A DNA stretch of 23,658 nt from a virus, in IMG/VR virus record IMGVR_UViG_3300009151_000397, positions 1 through 23,658 of that record. One strand, given 5' to 3'. This document shows positions 5,915 through 11,764 of this stretch, piece after piece (within the stretch, counting starts at the first letter, position 1; every line of letters begins with the position of its first letter). The translations under genes were made by a program, and so were the position numbers. Under the pieces are notes generated by a model that worked only from the letters and a program-made list of their open reading frames with translations, made no database searches and was not told where the DNA came from.

Positions 5915-8251
5915 ATGCAAGAACAACAATTTTACGATTACATCACGGGGCTCGCCCCGGCAGGCGAGACGGCGCTGCTGGTGCGCCAGAAGCCCGTCAT
6001 GCGCGACGGCGAGCAGCAGGCGTTCCTTGACGGTTCGCTGAAGTACACCTGGCCCGCGTACATGCCCACCAAGCCGCGCGGGGAAGGCGAGGCATGGTAT
6101 CTCAACACCGGCTCGTTCATGGCGTCACGCTTCCTCGACGGCAAGCCCAGCGCCAGCGCCGCGAATTGCGACTACGTCCTGTGCATGATGCTGGACGACA
6201 TCGGCACCAAGTCCAAGGTGCCGCCCCTGCCGCCGACATGGATCATGGAGACCAGCGAGGGGTCGTTCCAGTGGGGCTACGGCTTTACCGATCAGCCGTC
6301 CAAGGGTGAGTTCAGCGCGGCCATCACCGCCATCGCGGAGGCAGGCTACACAGACCCCGGCGCGACCAACCCTGTACGTAACTTTCGCATTCCCGGCTCC
6401 GTTAATCTGAAGCCCGGTCGCGATCTCTTCCGTTCACGTTTGGTTGAGTTCCATCCAGACCGTGAGTACACGCTGCCGCAGATCTGCGAGGCGTTGGGTG
6501 TTACGCCGGGGGAAGCCGCTACCGTTTCTCATTTAGGGCTCAAGTTGCGCGACACCGGCAAGGATACCGTGCTGGAGTGGCTTAACGACAAGGGTCTGGT
6601 GCTGTCGCACGTCAACCCAGAAGGCTGGATGGGCATCGTGTGCCCCAACCACGCCGAGCATACGGACGGCCAGACTGGAGCCCGCTACAAGCCGCTGGAT
6701 CGCTCGTTCTGCTGCTACCACGGCCACTGCGAGGGTTTCAATACGCAGGCGTTCTTGGCGTGGGTCCACGCCAACGGTGGCCCGCGCGTTTCGCCAGGTC
6801 TGCGCGACGAATTGTTGGCTGAACGGATGCAAGAGGCGTTGTCAAAAATTGCGCCCACCGAGGCGTTTCCCGACGAGGCCGCCAAGGTCATCGCCGAAGT
6901 CGAGCGCAAGGAGGTCGGGCGCGTTGACAAGGCGAGCTGGTACGAGCGGTTCGCCTACATCATTGAAGACGACGCTTACTTCGACATGGACGCCCGCACC
7001 GAGTTGAGCCGTCACAGCTTCAACGCCATCTTTCGCCATGTGTTTTGCAAATCCATTCACGTCACCGGCAAAACCGCGCGGCGCATCGAGGCCAGCGTCT
7101 GCTACGATGAGAACCGCAGCGCCGCCAACGCTAGGCTGTTGCGCGGCATTACCTACGCTGCGGGTGACGGCGTCCTCGTCTCGCGCGACGGCGACGTGTA
7201 CGGCAACCGCTGGCGCGACGCGCGCCCTGACCTGACCGGCGTGGCCGCTGGCGACGTGTCTCGATGGCTGAATCATTGTCGGGTGCTGGTGCCCGAAGAG
7301 GCCGAACTGGCCCATTGCCTCGACGTGATGGCGTTCAAGCTTCAGAACCCCCGCGTTAAGATCAATCACGCCGTCCTGCACGGCGGCGACGAGGGGTCTG
7401 GCAAAGATACCATGTGGGCTCCAGCCATCTGGGCGGTCTGCGGGCCAGGTCTCAAAAACCGTGGGCTAGTGGACAACGACGGCCTGACATCGCAATGGGG
7501 CTACGCGTTGGAGTCGGAGATTCTGATCCTGAACGAGTTGAAGGAGCCTGACGCCAAGGAACGCCGCACGCTTGCTAACAAGCTCAAGCCCATCATCGCC
7601 GCCCCGCCGGAGACGCTGCCGATCAACCGCAAGGGGCTGCACCCCTACGACATGGTCAACAGGATGTTAGTGTTGGCGTTCACGAACGATCCCGTCCCGA
7701 TCTCGATTAGTTCGGGCGACCGCCGCTGGTTCTGCATCTGGTCGGCGGCAGGGCGTATGCCCGCAGACGAAGCGCAGGCGATGTGGACCTGGTATCGTGC
7801 GGGCGGGTTCGAGACCATCGCCCGTTGGCTGGCTGACAGGGACGTGTCCAAGTTCAACCCGGCCGCGCCGCCCATGTGGACCGAGTTCAAGGAAAACCTG
7901 ATCGAGAACGGCATGTCTATCGCGGAGAGTTACATCGTGGACCAGATCCGCGCCAAGGCGGGCGAGTTCCGGCGCGGGATCATCGCCACGCCGTTCTTCA
8001 AGATCTGCGAAAGCCTCAACAATGGCGCGCCGAGCGGCGTCAAGATCCCGCAGGCGGCGTTGCTTCACGCGCTCAAGGAGGCCGGGTGGATTGACCGGGG
8101 CAAGGTGGCGTCTGCGGAGCATCCTGGTAAACGTCACATCTACATCGCGCCCGAGTTGATGAAGCACAGCAAATCCGCGTTGCGGAACATGCTGGAGCCC
8201 GCAAACAGTTCGGAAAGTAACGTGCGCGATTTCCCCGGCAAGAAGCCCTGA
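5915..8251 (+). CDS. Primase fused to SF3 helicase (RepB-like primase plus DUF5906-type helicase)
   Basis: A 778-residue bifunctional replication protein. The N-terminal ~200 residues resemble RepB-like/AEP primases: acidic pair in M-L-D-D-I-G-T-K-S-K (D94, D95) and F-R-I-P-G-S-V-N-L-K-P (157-167). A likely zinc-binding segment follows (C243, H246, then C266, C267, H269, C272). The C-terminal part is a superfamily 3 helicase: Walker A G-D-E-G-S-G-K-D-T (491-499), Walker B I-L-I-L-N-E-L (536-542), motif C L-A-F-T-N-D-P (587-593), and G-D-R-R-W-F (601-606) as the arginine finger region. It would prime and unwind DNA for the polymerase encoded just upstream. The last ~150 residues look like a winged-helix or accessory region, which is a guess. 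The gene ends the rightward replication operon. Confidence 0.9.
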   Translation: MQEQQFYDYITGLAPAGETALLVRQKPVMRDGEQQAFLDGSLKYTWPAYMPTKPRGEGEAWYLNTGSFMASRFLDGKPSASAANCDYVLCMMLDDIGTKSKVPPLPPTWIMETSEGSFQWGYGFTDQPSKGEFSAAITAIAEAGYTDPGATNPVRNFRIPGSVNLKPGRDLFRSRLVEFHPDREYTLPQICEALGVTPGEAATVSHLGLKLRDTGKDTVLEWLNDKGLVLSHVNPEGWMGIVCPNHAEHTDGQTGARYKPLDRSFCCYHGHCEGFNTQAFLAWVHANGGPRVSPGLRDELLAERMQEALSKIAPTEAFPDEAAKVIAEVERKEVGRVDKASWYERFAYIIEDDAYFDMDARTELSRHSFNAIFRHVFCKSIHVTGKTARRIEASVCYDENRSAANARLLRGITYAAGDGVLVSRDGDVYGNRWRDARPDLTGVAAGDVSRWLNHCRVLVPEEAELAHCLDVMAFKLQNPRVKINHAVLHGGDEGSGKDTMWAPAIWAVCGPGLKNRGLVDNDGLTSQWGYALESEILILNELKEPDAKERRTLANKLKPIIAAPPETLPINRKGLHPYDMVNRMLVLAFTNDPVPISISSGDRRWFCIWSAAGRMPADEAQAMWTWYRAGGFETIARWLADRDVSKFNPAAPPMWTEFKENLIENGMSIAESYIVDQIRAKAGEFRRGIIATPFFKICESLNNGAPSGVKIPQAALLHALKEAGWIDRGKVASAEHPGKRHIYIAPELMKHSKSALRNMLEPANSSESNVRDFPGKKP

Positions 8252-8259
8252 ACGAAAGA

Positions 8260-8285
8260 CCCCCGGTTGCGTAAGCGACCGGGGG
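8260..8285. terminator. Strong hairpin between convergent operons
   Basis: An 11-bp stem (CCCCCGGTTGC at 8260-8270 pairing with GCGACCGGGGG at 8275-8285, one G-T wobble) closed by a GTAA tetraloop of the stable GNRA type. It starts 8 bp after the primase-helicase stop. Neither side has a long T-run, so termination may depend partly on stem strength; it could also protect the 3' end of the mRNA. Its location after the rightward replication operon supports a terminator. Confidence 0.75.
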
Positions 8286-8341
8286 CAAGTTGCGTTTCGA
8301 ACAAACACTAGGACTAGGCTACTCAGACACCTCACAATCTA

Positions 8342-8363
8342 TGCCGGGGCGGATGCCCCAGCA
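8342..8363 (-). terminator. Candidate terminator of the leftward small-gene operon
   Basis: On the minus strand TGCTGGGGC and GCCCCGGCA pair over 9 bp with one G-T wobble and a 4-nt loop; on the plus strand the same pair is an A-C mismatch, so the hairpin is better in leftward RNA. It lies about 10 bp beyond the stop of the last leftward gene. The following TAGATTGT is only weakly T-rich. Confidence 0.45.
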
Positions 8364-8372
8364 ATCCAGTCT

Positions 8373-8744
8373 TCACCGGATCTGTTTAGCGGCACGGGCC
8401 GCATGTTCATCATCTTCGCGCAGCGCGTGCGTCGCCGCAGGCCATGCGTCTTCAATCTCGCGCGGTGGCAGATCCTCGATCACGCGCAGATTAGCGCGCA
8501 AGTTCTCGATGCGATACTCCAGCGTCTCGATGGTGTCGTTAATGGCGCAGGCGGTCGCGCGGTCGTCAACGCCAAGCAAGGTCAGCAACTCTTCAATTTC
8601 GCGTTCCATCTCGTCGTGAAACGTCTGTTTCTTGCGGCCCTCGCAGTAGTACGCCAGCAACGCCGCTTCATGGATGGCCTTTGCCGCGATCTGAATGCGG
8701 ACGTAGGCTACTTCGTCGTGTTCGTTGATACCAATTTTGAACAT
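8373..8744 (-). CDS. Hypothetical helical protein, last gene of the leftward operon
   Basis: A 123-residue acidic protein with no family I recognise. Composition and spacing suggest mostly helix, with a probable coiled coil around residues 45-90 (E-R-E-I-E-E-L-L-T-L-L, then E-T-L-E-Y-R-I-E-N-L-R-A-N-L-R). Residues 15-35 include one short hydrophobic helix (A-A-K-A-I-H-E-A-A-L-L-A-Y-Y), not long enough for a membrane span. An SD (GAGGGAG) lies 6 nt upstream of the ATG. A rightward frame over the same DNA (8403-8765) is long but has no SD and opposes the whole cluster, so I take the leftward frame. Confidence 0.65.
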   Translation of the reverse strand: MFKIGINEHDEVAYVRIQIAAKAIHEAALLAYYCEGRKKQTFHDEMEREIEELLTLLGVDDRATACAINDTIETLEYRIENLRANLRVIEDLPPREIEDAWPAATHALREDDEHAARAAKQIR

Positions 8745-8803
8745 GTCAGGCTCCCTCTGGGTTAACGGTGAATGGTTGCACGTCAGCGCGATGGTGTAAA
8801 GGT

Positions 8804-9034
8804 TTATTTAGCATCTAGTGCTTCGCAGACAATGAAATAAGTCATGTCGTCGCGGGTCATGATGACTTGCTCGTCTTCGGGGCCGAATTGATCGTGAAGG
8901 TCTTTAATTTGCCGCAGCGCCGCCTTCAGCTTCTCAATGCGGTCGGCGGCTTCACATTTAATTGGCTCAAAAAGCTTGCCAAAGAATGGATCATCCACTG
9001 GTTCGCGCAGCCGTTTTACGAGATCATCGTTCAT
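8804..9034 (-). CDS. Small hypothetical phage protein
   Basis: A 76-residue acidic protein. The N-terminus (M-N-D-D-L-V-K-R-L-R-E-P) followed by a segment with E-A-A-D-R-I-E-K-L-K-A-A-L-R-Q-I resembles a common kind of small phage protein in which a short leader precedes an amphipathic coiled-coil helix, here residues ~28-48. Its function is unknown. It has a very good SD (GGAGGAAG), and its ATG lies 11 bp inside the preceding gene, so it is translationally coupled to it. Confidence 0.7.
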   Translation of the reverse strand: MNDDLVKRLREPVDDPFFGKLFEPIKCEAADRIEKLKAALRQIKDLHDQFGPEDEQVIMTRDDMTYFIVCEALDAK

Positions 9035-9227
9035 CTATCTTCCTCCCCATCGTCGGGTTAGGGCGCCCGCGCACGTCAGGGTTAGGCCAGACCCAGATCT
9101 CGCCAGTGTCGTCTTGGATGCACACCCACAGCAGGTGATGCTCGTCGCCGTTGTCGATCAGGAAGTGCGCCAGCGCCCGCCCTAGTGGGGTCGTCAGGGG
9201 CATGGTCGGGTTGAGTTGCAGGATCAC
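9024..9227 (-). CDS. Conserved small phage protein of unknown function
   Basis: A 67-residue protein matching a small family seen in many phages of proteobacteria: it begins M-I-L-Q-L-N-P, continues G-R-A-L-A-H-F-L-I-D, and has H-H-L-L-W-V-C-I-Q-D-D-T-G-E-I-W followed by W-P-N-P-D-V-R and N-x-T-M-G-R. The pattern is recognised from memory; no function is established for it. It is probably a compact beta-rich fold. The ATG overlaps the upstream stop as ATGA, showing tight coupling in the leftward operon. Confidence 0.8.
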   Translation of the reverse strand: MILQLNPTMPLTTPLGRALAHFLIDNGDEHHLLWVCIQDDTGEIWVWPNPDVRGRPNPTMGRKIDER

Positions 9228-9577
9228 GGCTTGCCCTCCGTCAGGAACGCAGGCGCGTCCAGCGGCTCATCGCCGGGGCGCTCAGGCATCGCCACCTCGC
9301 GGGTGATGGGCGCCTGCGCCTGCACCAGGTCGCGCACCACGAGTTCGAAGTAGCCCGCGCCGTCCTGCCAGTGGTCCAGAAAGCTAGGGTCACCGCACAG
9401 GATGCGCGCCACCTTGTCGGCGACCACCTCCAGCGCCTGCGCCTGCGCCACGTCTAGGCGGCCCCAGTTGCGTGACGTCCGCATGAGTTGCTTGATGGCC
9501 TGCGAGTAGCCCGCGACTTCACGGAACGCGCCGTGGGTCTGTTCGCGGTCGGATAGGATCTGGTCTGTAATGCTCAT
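9224..9577 (-). CDS. DUF6378-like phage protein
   Basis: A 117-residue protein that fits the DUF6378 pattern: I-T-D-Q-I-L-S-D-R-E-Q-T-H-G at the start, then N-W, a stretch Q-A-Q-A-L-E-V-V-A-D-K-V-A-R-I-L-C-G-D-P, and D-H-W-Q-D-G-A-G-Y-F. The family is common in phages and its activity is not known to me; the H/D/E-rich helices recall small metal-binding nucleotide-handling folds, which is only an analogy. I start at 9577 and not at the longer frame's ATG (9664), because the first 29 residues of that frame lack family similarity and the 9577 ATG overlaps the upstream stop as ATGA. An Ala/Pro-rich tail follows the conserved part. Confidence 0.8.
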   Translation of the reverse strand: MSITDQILSDREQTHGAFREVAGYSQAIKQLMRTSRNWGRLDVAQAQALEVVADKVARILCGDPSFLDHWQDGAGYFELVVRDLVQAQAPITREVAMPERPGDEPLDAPAFLTEGKP

Positions 9578-9963
9578 TTGATGCGGTCCTTTTTTGGATG
9601 TAGGGCGTTCATGATGGTCGTGTGGTCGCGTCCGCAGAAGATCCCTATCTTTTGTAACGACCATCCATGCTTGCGGAGCGCTCGGTACACGTCCGCTCTG
9701 GCGCGTGTGTAGGGCAGCTTGCGGCTTGGACCCATCGCATCGGTCCAGGTCATGCCGTGGGGCACGAGCGCCGCTTGAGCGATGCGCCTGGCGGCGGATA
9801 GGGTGTACTGGTACGTCAGCGGCGCAGGTTCAGGTTCAGGCGCCTGCGGCTCTGGTTCGGGCATGGGCAGCACGGGCTGTCGCCAAGGCGGTGGTGGTCC
9901 GGCGTTGAGCCGGGCGCGTACCTGCTTGTAGTGGTCCGTGAGGGCGGTGTAGTAGTCGCTCAT
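9574..9963 (-). CDS. Free-standing DnaA domain IV-like DNA-binding protein
   Basis: A 129-residue protein. The first ~50 residues are low complexity and rich in Pro/Glu (a P-E-P-E-P-Q-A-P-E-P-E-P run). Residues ~85-120 look like the DNA-binding domain IV of the replication initiator DnaA: a helix (A-R-A-D-V-Y-R-A-L-R), then W-S-L-Q-K-I-G-I-F-C-G-R-D-H-T-T-I-M-N-A, which carries the DnaA signature G-R-D-H-T-T-(V/I). There is no AAA+ ATPase domain, so it cannot be a full initiator. It might bind DnaA boxes or related sites to regulate the host origin or the phage origin, or act as a transcription regulator. ATGA overlaps join it to both neighbours. The repeat-rich region at 11363-11806 is an attractive but unproven target. 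Confidence 0.75.
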   Translation of the reverse strand: MSDYYTALTDHYKQVRARLNAGPPPPWRQPVLPMPEPEPQAPEPEPAPLTYQYTLSAARRIAQAALVPHGMTWTDAMGPSRKLPYTRARADVYRALRKHGWSLQKIGIFCGRDHTTIMNALHPKKDRIK

Positions 9964-10154
9964 GGCACCATCTCCATGAGCCAGCGCCGGGCGTCGCGCT
10001 CGTTTCTAGCGTAGCCCAGCGCGCCCAGGACGGTCACGCAGCGCCATGCGCGGGCGTGGGTGCGCTTGTAGCGAACCGCAGCGTAATAGCCTAGCAGGCG
10101 CCCGTAATAGGTCACGGTGCGCGTCGCGTCGGAATGGGTTGTGGTGGTGATCAT
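9960..10154 (-). CDS. Small hypothetical basic protein
   Basis: A 64-residue protein rich in Arg, Tyr and Thr (T-V-T-Y-Y-G-R-L-L-G-Y-Y-A-A-V-R-Y-K-R) with a C-terminal helix ending W-L-M-E-M-V-P. I recognise no family. The start at 10154 is chosen over an upstream in-frame ATG (10205) because a strong SD (AGGAGG) lies at proper distance and the previous gene stops 1 bp before it. It overlaps the DnaA-like gene by ATGA, so the two are probably made together. Confidence 0.65.
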   Translation of the reverse strand: MITTTTHSDATRTVTYYGRLLGYYAAVRYKRTHARAWRCVTVLGALGYARNERDARRWLMEMVP

Positions 10155-10155
10155 C

Positions 10156-10425
10156 TCAAGCCCTCCTGTTCCGAGCGCGCACCGCGCGCAAGATCTCCTG
10201 CCCATCGCTCTCCCACACGCCGGAGGCGCAGGGGCACGAGTGCGAGGGCGCGGCGCGTTGCAGTTCGCGGGCTTGCAGGGCGCGGATGGCGGCCATGACG
10301 GCCTGACCGTAGGCGCGGCGGTCGGGATCGGGCGCGCGCCTGTAGCGGTCTAGCCCAGCAAGCTTAGGGTAGGGCTTTTGGTTTTCGTCGGCGTCGCGGT
10401 CGATGTAGGTTTTGCGCTTTGCCAT
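10156..10425 (-). CDS. Small hypothetical basic protein
   Basis: An 89-residue strongly basic protein starting M-A-K-R-K-T-Y-I-D-R-D. The middle is a likely helix (R-A-Y-G-Q-A-V-M-A-A-I-R-A-L-Q-A-R-E-L), followed by a segment with two nearby cysteines (S-C-P-C-A-S-G) and an Arg-rich tail. The charge suggests nucleic acid binding, but no known domain is visible. SD GAGGT precedes the ATG. It ends 1 bp before the next gene. Confidence 0.6.
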   Translation of the reverse strand: MAKRKTYIDRDADENQKPYPKLAGLDRYRRAPDPDRRAYGQAVMAAIRALQARELQRAAPSHSCPCASGVWESDGQEILRAVRARNRRA

Positions 10426-10441
10426 TGTCAGACCTCAATAT

Positions 10442-10522
10442 CTATATGAACGCCATTGCCAAAAGGGCACCGACTATTGCTAGGCTTACGATGGTCAAGA
10501 TTGTTTCGATTATCGCGATCAT
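10442..10522 (-). CDS. Proposed 26-residue single-span membrane peptide
   Basis: A very short frame in an otherwise unexplained gap between two leftward genes. It starts M-I-A-I-I-E-T-I-L and is almost entirely hydrophobic except one Glu at position 6, giving one membrane span with no soluble domain. It begins at the ATG complementary to 10520-10522 and stops at TAG (complement of 10442-10444). A weak SD (GGAA) lies about 10 nt upstream. Such tiny hydrophobic peptides occur in phage early regions, for example as holin-like, toxin or membrane-modulating peptides; I cannot say which. The opposite strand also has a hydrophobic frame here, so this is tentative. Confidence 0.4.
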   Translation of the reverse strand: MIAIIETILTIVSLAIVGALLAMAFI

Positions 10523-10600
10523 TGCTAAGGTTCCGTTGCGGGAGGGGCGGGGTGCGACGCGCAGGGGTGCGCGCCGTGGGGGCGATGGGGCGAATGGGCG

Positions 10601-10885
10601 TCACGCGCATGGGTAAGCGCGCGCGCGGCGCAATTCCCACTTTTCGTGGATGGGGCCGCCATCGGGCGCTTCGTCAATGACGACATACGCGACCGTCTTT
10701 AAAACAAGCGCGGCGCGGTCGCCATCACATGTGAAAACGCGGTGCGGATAACCGGGAAACGCGCCGTCGCGGTCGCCAGCGGGTCGGTCGGAATATTGGA
10801 ACCATGCGCCGCCTTGCACGTCGAACTCGCCTAGCAAGCGCGGCGCAGTCATGTGGGGTTCGTTGTAATAGGTCGCCATAGCCAT
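10601..10885 (-). CDS. Hypothetical protein, probably beta-rich
   Basis: A 94-residue protein with no family I recognise. It has alternating hydrophobic stretches typical of beta-strands (L-L-G-E-F-D-V, A-W-F-Q-Y-S-D, H-R-V-F-T-C-D-G-D, T-V-A-Y-V-V-I-D-E) and ends in an Arg-rich tail. The start at 10885 is preferred over the in-frame ATG at 10951 because a GGAG SD lies at the right distance and the upstream extension is Arg/Pro-rich filler lying in the gap to the previous gene. Confidence 0.6.
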   Translation of the reverse strand: MAMATYYNEPHMTAPRLLGEFDVQGGAWFQYSDRPAGDRDGAFPGYPHRVFTCDGDRAALVLKTVAYVVIDEAPDGGPIHEKWELRRARAYPCA

Positions 10886-10960
10886 TGTCCGGTCTCCATG
10901 TTGACGCCTTGATTGGCGCTCTGGAATAGGGGCGCCCGTGGGCGCCCGCATTTCAGAAGG

Positions 10961-11257
10961 TCAAGCAGTCTGAATTTTAGCGCGCATTGCGCGGACAAAC
11001 TCAATCCAAGATCCATTCTCATACCAATGCGCAAGCCATCCGGCGTCGTCGACGGTTGCGCCAAGCGCTTCTAGGGCGCGATCAGCGAGAGCTTGCGCGC
11101 GCATTTTGCGCGCGGACGAATAATCTGTTGAATGGCTGGACATCCAACCGCGACGGTTCGCGTCGTACGTCTGGACGATCCATTGATTGTGGCCTTGCGA
11201 AATCAGGGGGCTAACGTTTGCGCGCGCGGCGCGAATGGCGGAAGAAAGATTGGTCAT
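10961..11257 (-). CDS. Hypothetical protein, first gene of the leftward small-gene operon
   Basis: A 98-residue protein. It has an N-terminal helix (T-N-L-S-S-A-I-R-A-A-R-A-N-V), a central Arg-rich segment (S-A-R-K-M-R-A-Q-A-L-A-D-R-A-L-E-A-L-G), and a W-rich C-terminal part (W-L-A-H-W-Y-E-N-G-S-W-I-E-F). I recognise no family. An AGGA SD lies upstream of the ATG. As the first gene after the repeat-rich intergenic region it should be among the earliest expressed of this operon and could be a regulator or host-interaction protein; that is inference from position only. Confidence 0.65.
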   Translation of the reverse strand: MTNLSSAIRAARANVSPLISQGHNQWIVQTYDANRRGWMSSHSTDYSSARKMRAQALADRALEALGATVDDAGWLAHWYENGSWIEFVRAMRAKIQTA

Positions 11258-11315
11258 GTGCTTGTTCCTGCGTTGTGGCGTCTGCGCGCCGTTTCGACAA
11301 GAATCACTGTAATAG

Positions 11316-11346
11316 ATTTTACTGCATTAGCAAGCGGAAAATGCAA
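11316..11346 (-). promoter_or_regulatory. Weak candidate promoter of the leftward operon
   Basis: On the minus strand TTGCAT (complement of 11341-11346) is followed after 19 bp by TAAAAT (complement of 11316-11321, five of six to the -10 consensus). The spacing is 2 bp longer than ideal. It is placed correctly, about 60 bp upstream of the first gene of the operon. Confidence 0.25.
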
Positions 11347-11436
11347 GATAGCGAAAATAGTTTTAGGCTAGTGCTTGGTCATGTTTAGGCGCGTGTTTAG
11401 GCGGGTGAAAACGCCGGAATTGCGGGGGGTTTGGCT

Positions 11437-11510
11437 ATTTAGGCTATTTTGATTATATGACTTAATGAACTTTATAATTATACATATATAGTATGTAGTA
11501 TAGGCTGTGT
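11437..11510. other. AT-rich block, candidate DNA unwinding element
   Basis: About 70 bp of strongly AT-rich DNA (for example TATAATTATACATATATAGT at 11473-11492) in a GC-rich genome, lying inside the GCCTAA repeat field. AT-rich DNA beside iterons is the usual make-up of replication origins. It also contains a good promoter, so the low GC may simply serve transcription. Confidence 0.45.
11449..11478 (+). promoter_or_regulatory. Sigma70-type promoter, rightward
   Basis: TTGATT (11449-11454, four of six to the -35 consensus), 18 bp spacer, TATAAT (11473-11478, perfect -10). This is the best promoter-like sequence I found in the window. Transcription would start near 11485. No protein gene follows before the terminator at 11561. 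Confidence 0.5.
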
Positions 11511-11587
11511 GGAGCTGTGACGTGCCCCGCGCAACTAGCCTAAATGGCCTAAATGGCCTAACGCCCCGGTTTTCCGGGGCGTTTTTG
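11485..11587 (+). ncRNA. Candidate ~100-nt phage small RNA
   Basis: The DNA between the promoter at 11449-11478 and the intrinsic terminator at 11561-11587 has no credible reading frame, so a short non-coding RNA is predicted. Its 3' part would carry three GCCUAA units and the terminator hairpin. It might act as an antisense or regulatory RNA, or as an origin primer RNA. The ends are estimated from the promoter and terminator only. Confidence 0.35.
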
Positions 11588-11681
11588 CCTGAATGCGTGA
11601 CTATTTAACGCCTAACCAAGTGACTATGTAGAAGACGCGCGCGTTCTGGCGAATGCGTTAGGCCATTTAGGCCATTTAGGC
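11538..11681. repeat. Perfect 27-bp inverted repeat with 90-bp spacer
   Basis: Bases 11538-11564 are the exact reverse complement of 11655-11681. Each arm holds three GCCTAA units at 9-bp spacing and ends in GCCTAACGC (read on its own strand). The spacer contains the terminator. The two arms present the same binding array in opposite orientation, as in bidirectional origin or operator arrangements; in RNA they could also form a long hairpin. Confidence 0.85.
11561..11587 (+). terminator. Intrinsic terminator
   Basis: A perfect 9-bp stem, ACGCCCCGG (11561-11569) with CCGGGGCGT (11574-11582), a TTTT loop and a following T-run (11582-11586). It is the most typical rho-independent terminator in the window and is oriented rightward. 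Its 5' arm overlaps the end of the left arm of the 27-bp inverted repeat. Confidence 0.8.
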
Positions 11682-11717
11682 CATTGGCAAACACTAGCCC
11701 AAAACGCCTAACTCCAT

Positions 11718-11737
11718 GCGAGCGCAGGCGAGCGCAG
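11718..11737. repeat. Two tandem copies of a 10-bp unit
   Basis: GCGAGCGCAG occurs twice directly in tandem. It is the first of a run of small tandem repeats that follow each other to 11913. Confidence 0.7.
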
Positions 11738-11764
11738 GACGCATTGTGCGACTGCTTGCTACTA

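Noticed and set aside
8403-8765. A 120-codon plus-strand frame over the last leftward gene
   Set aside because: The leftward frame has an SD, coiled-coil character and fits the operon; the rightward one has no SD and faces the cluster.
10428-10640. A 70-codon minus-strand Pro/Arg-rich frame in the gap before the 10425 gene
   Set aside because: It is low complexity, overlaps the 10601-10885 gene and has no SD; the short hydrophobic frame at 10442-10522 explains the gap better.
11538-11681. Transcription terminator/antiterminator switch (riboswitch-like)
   Set aside because: The right arm of the inverted repeat is transcribed only after the terminator, so it could not form in time to prevent termination in a rightward transcript.
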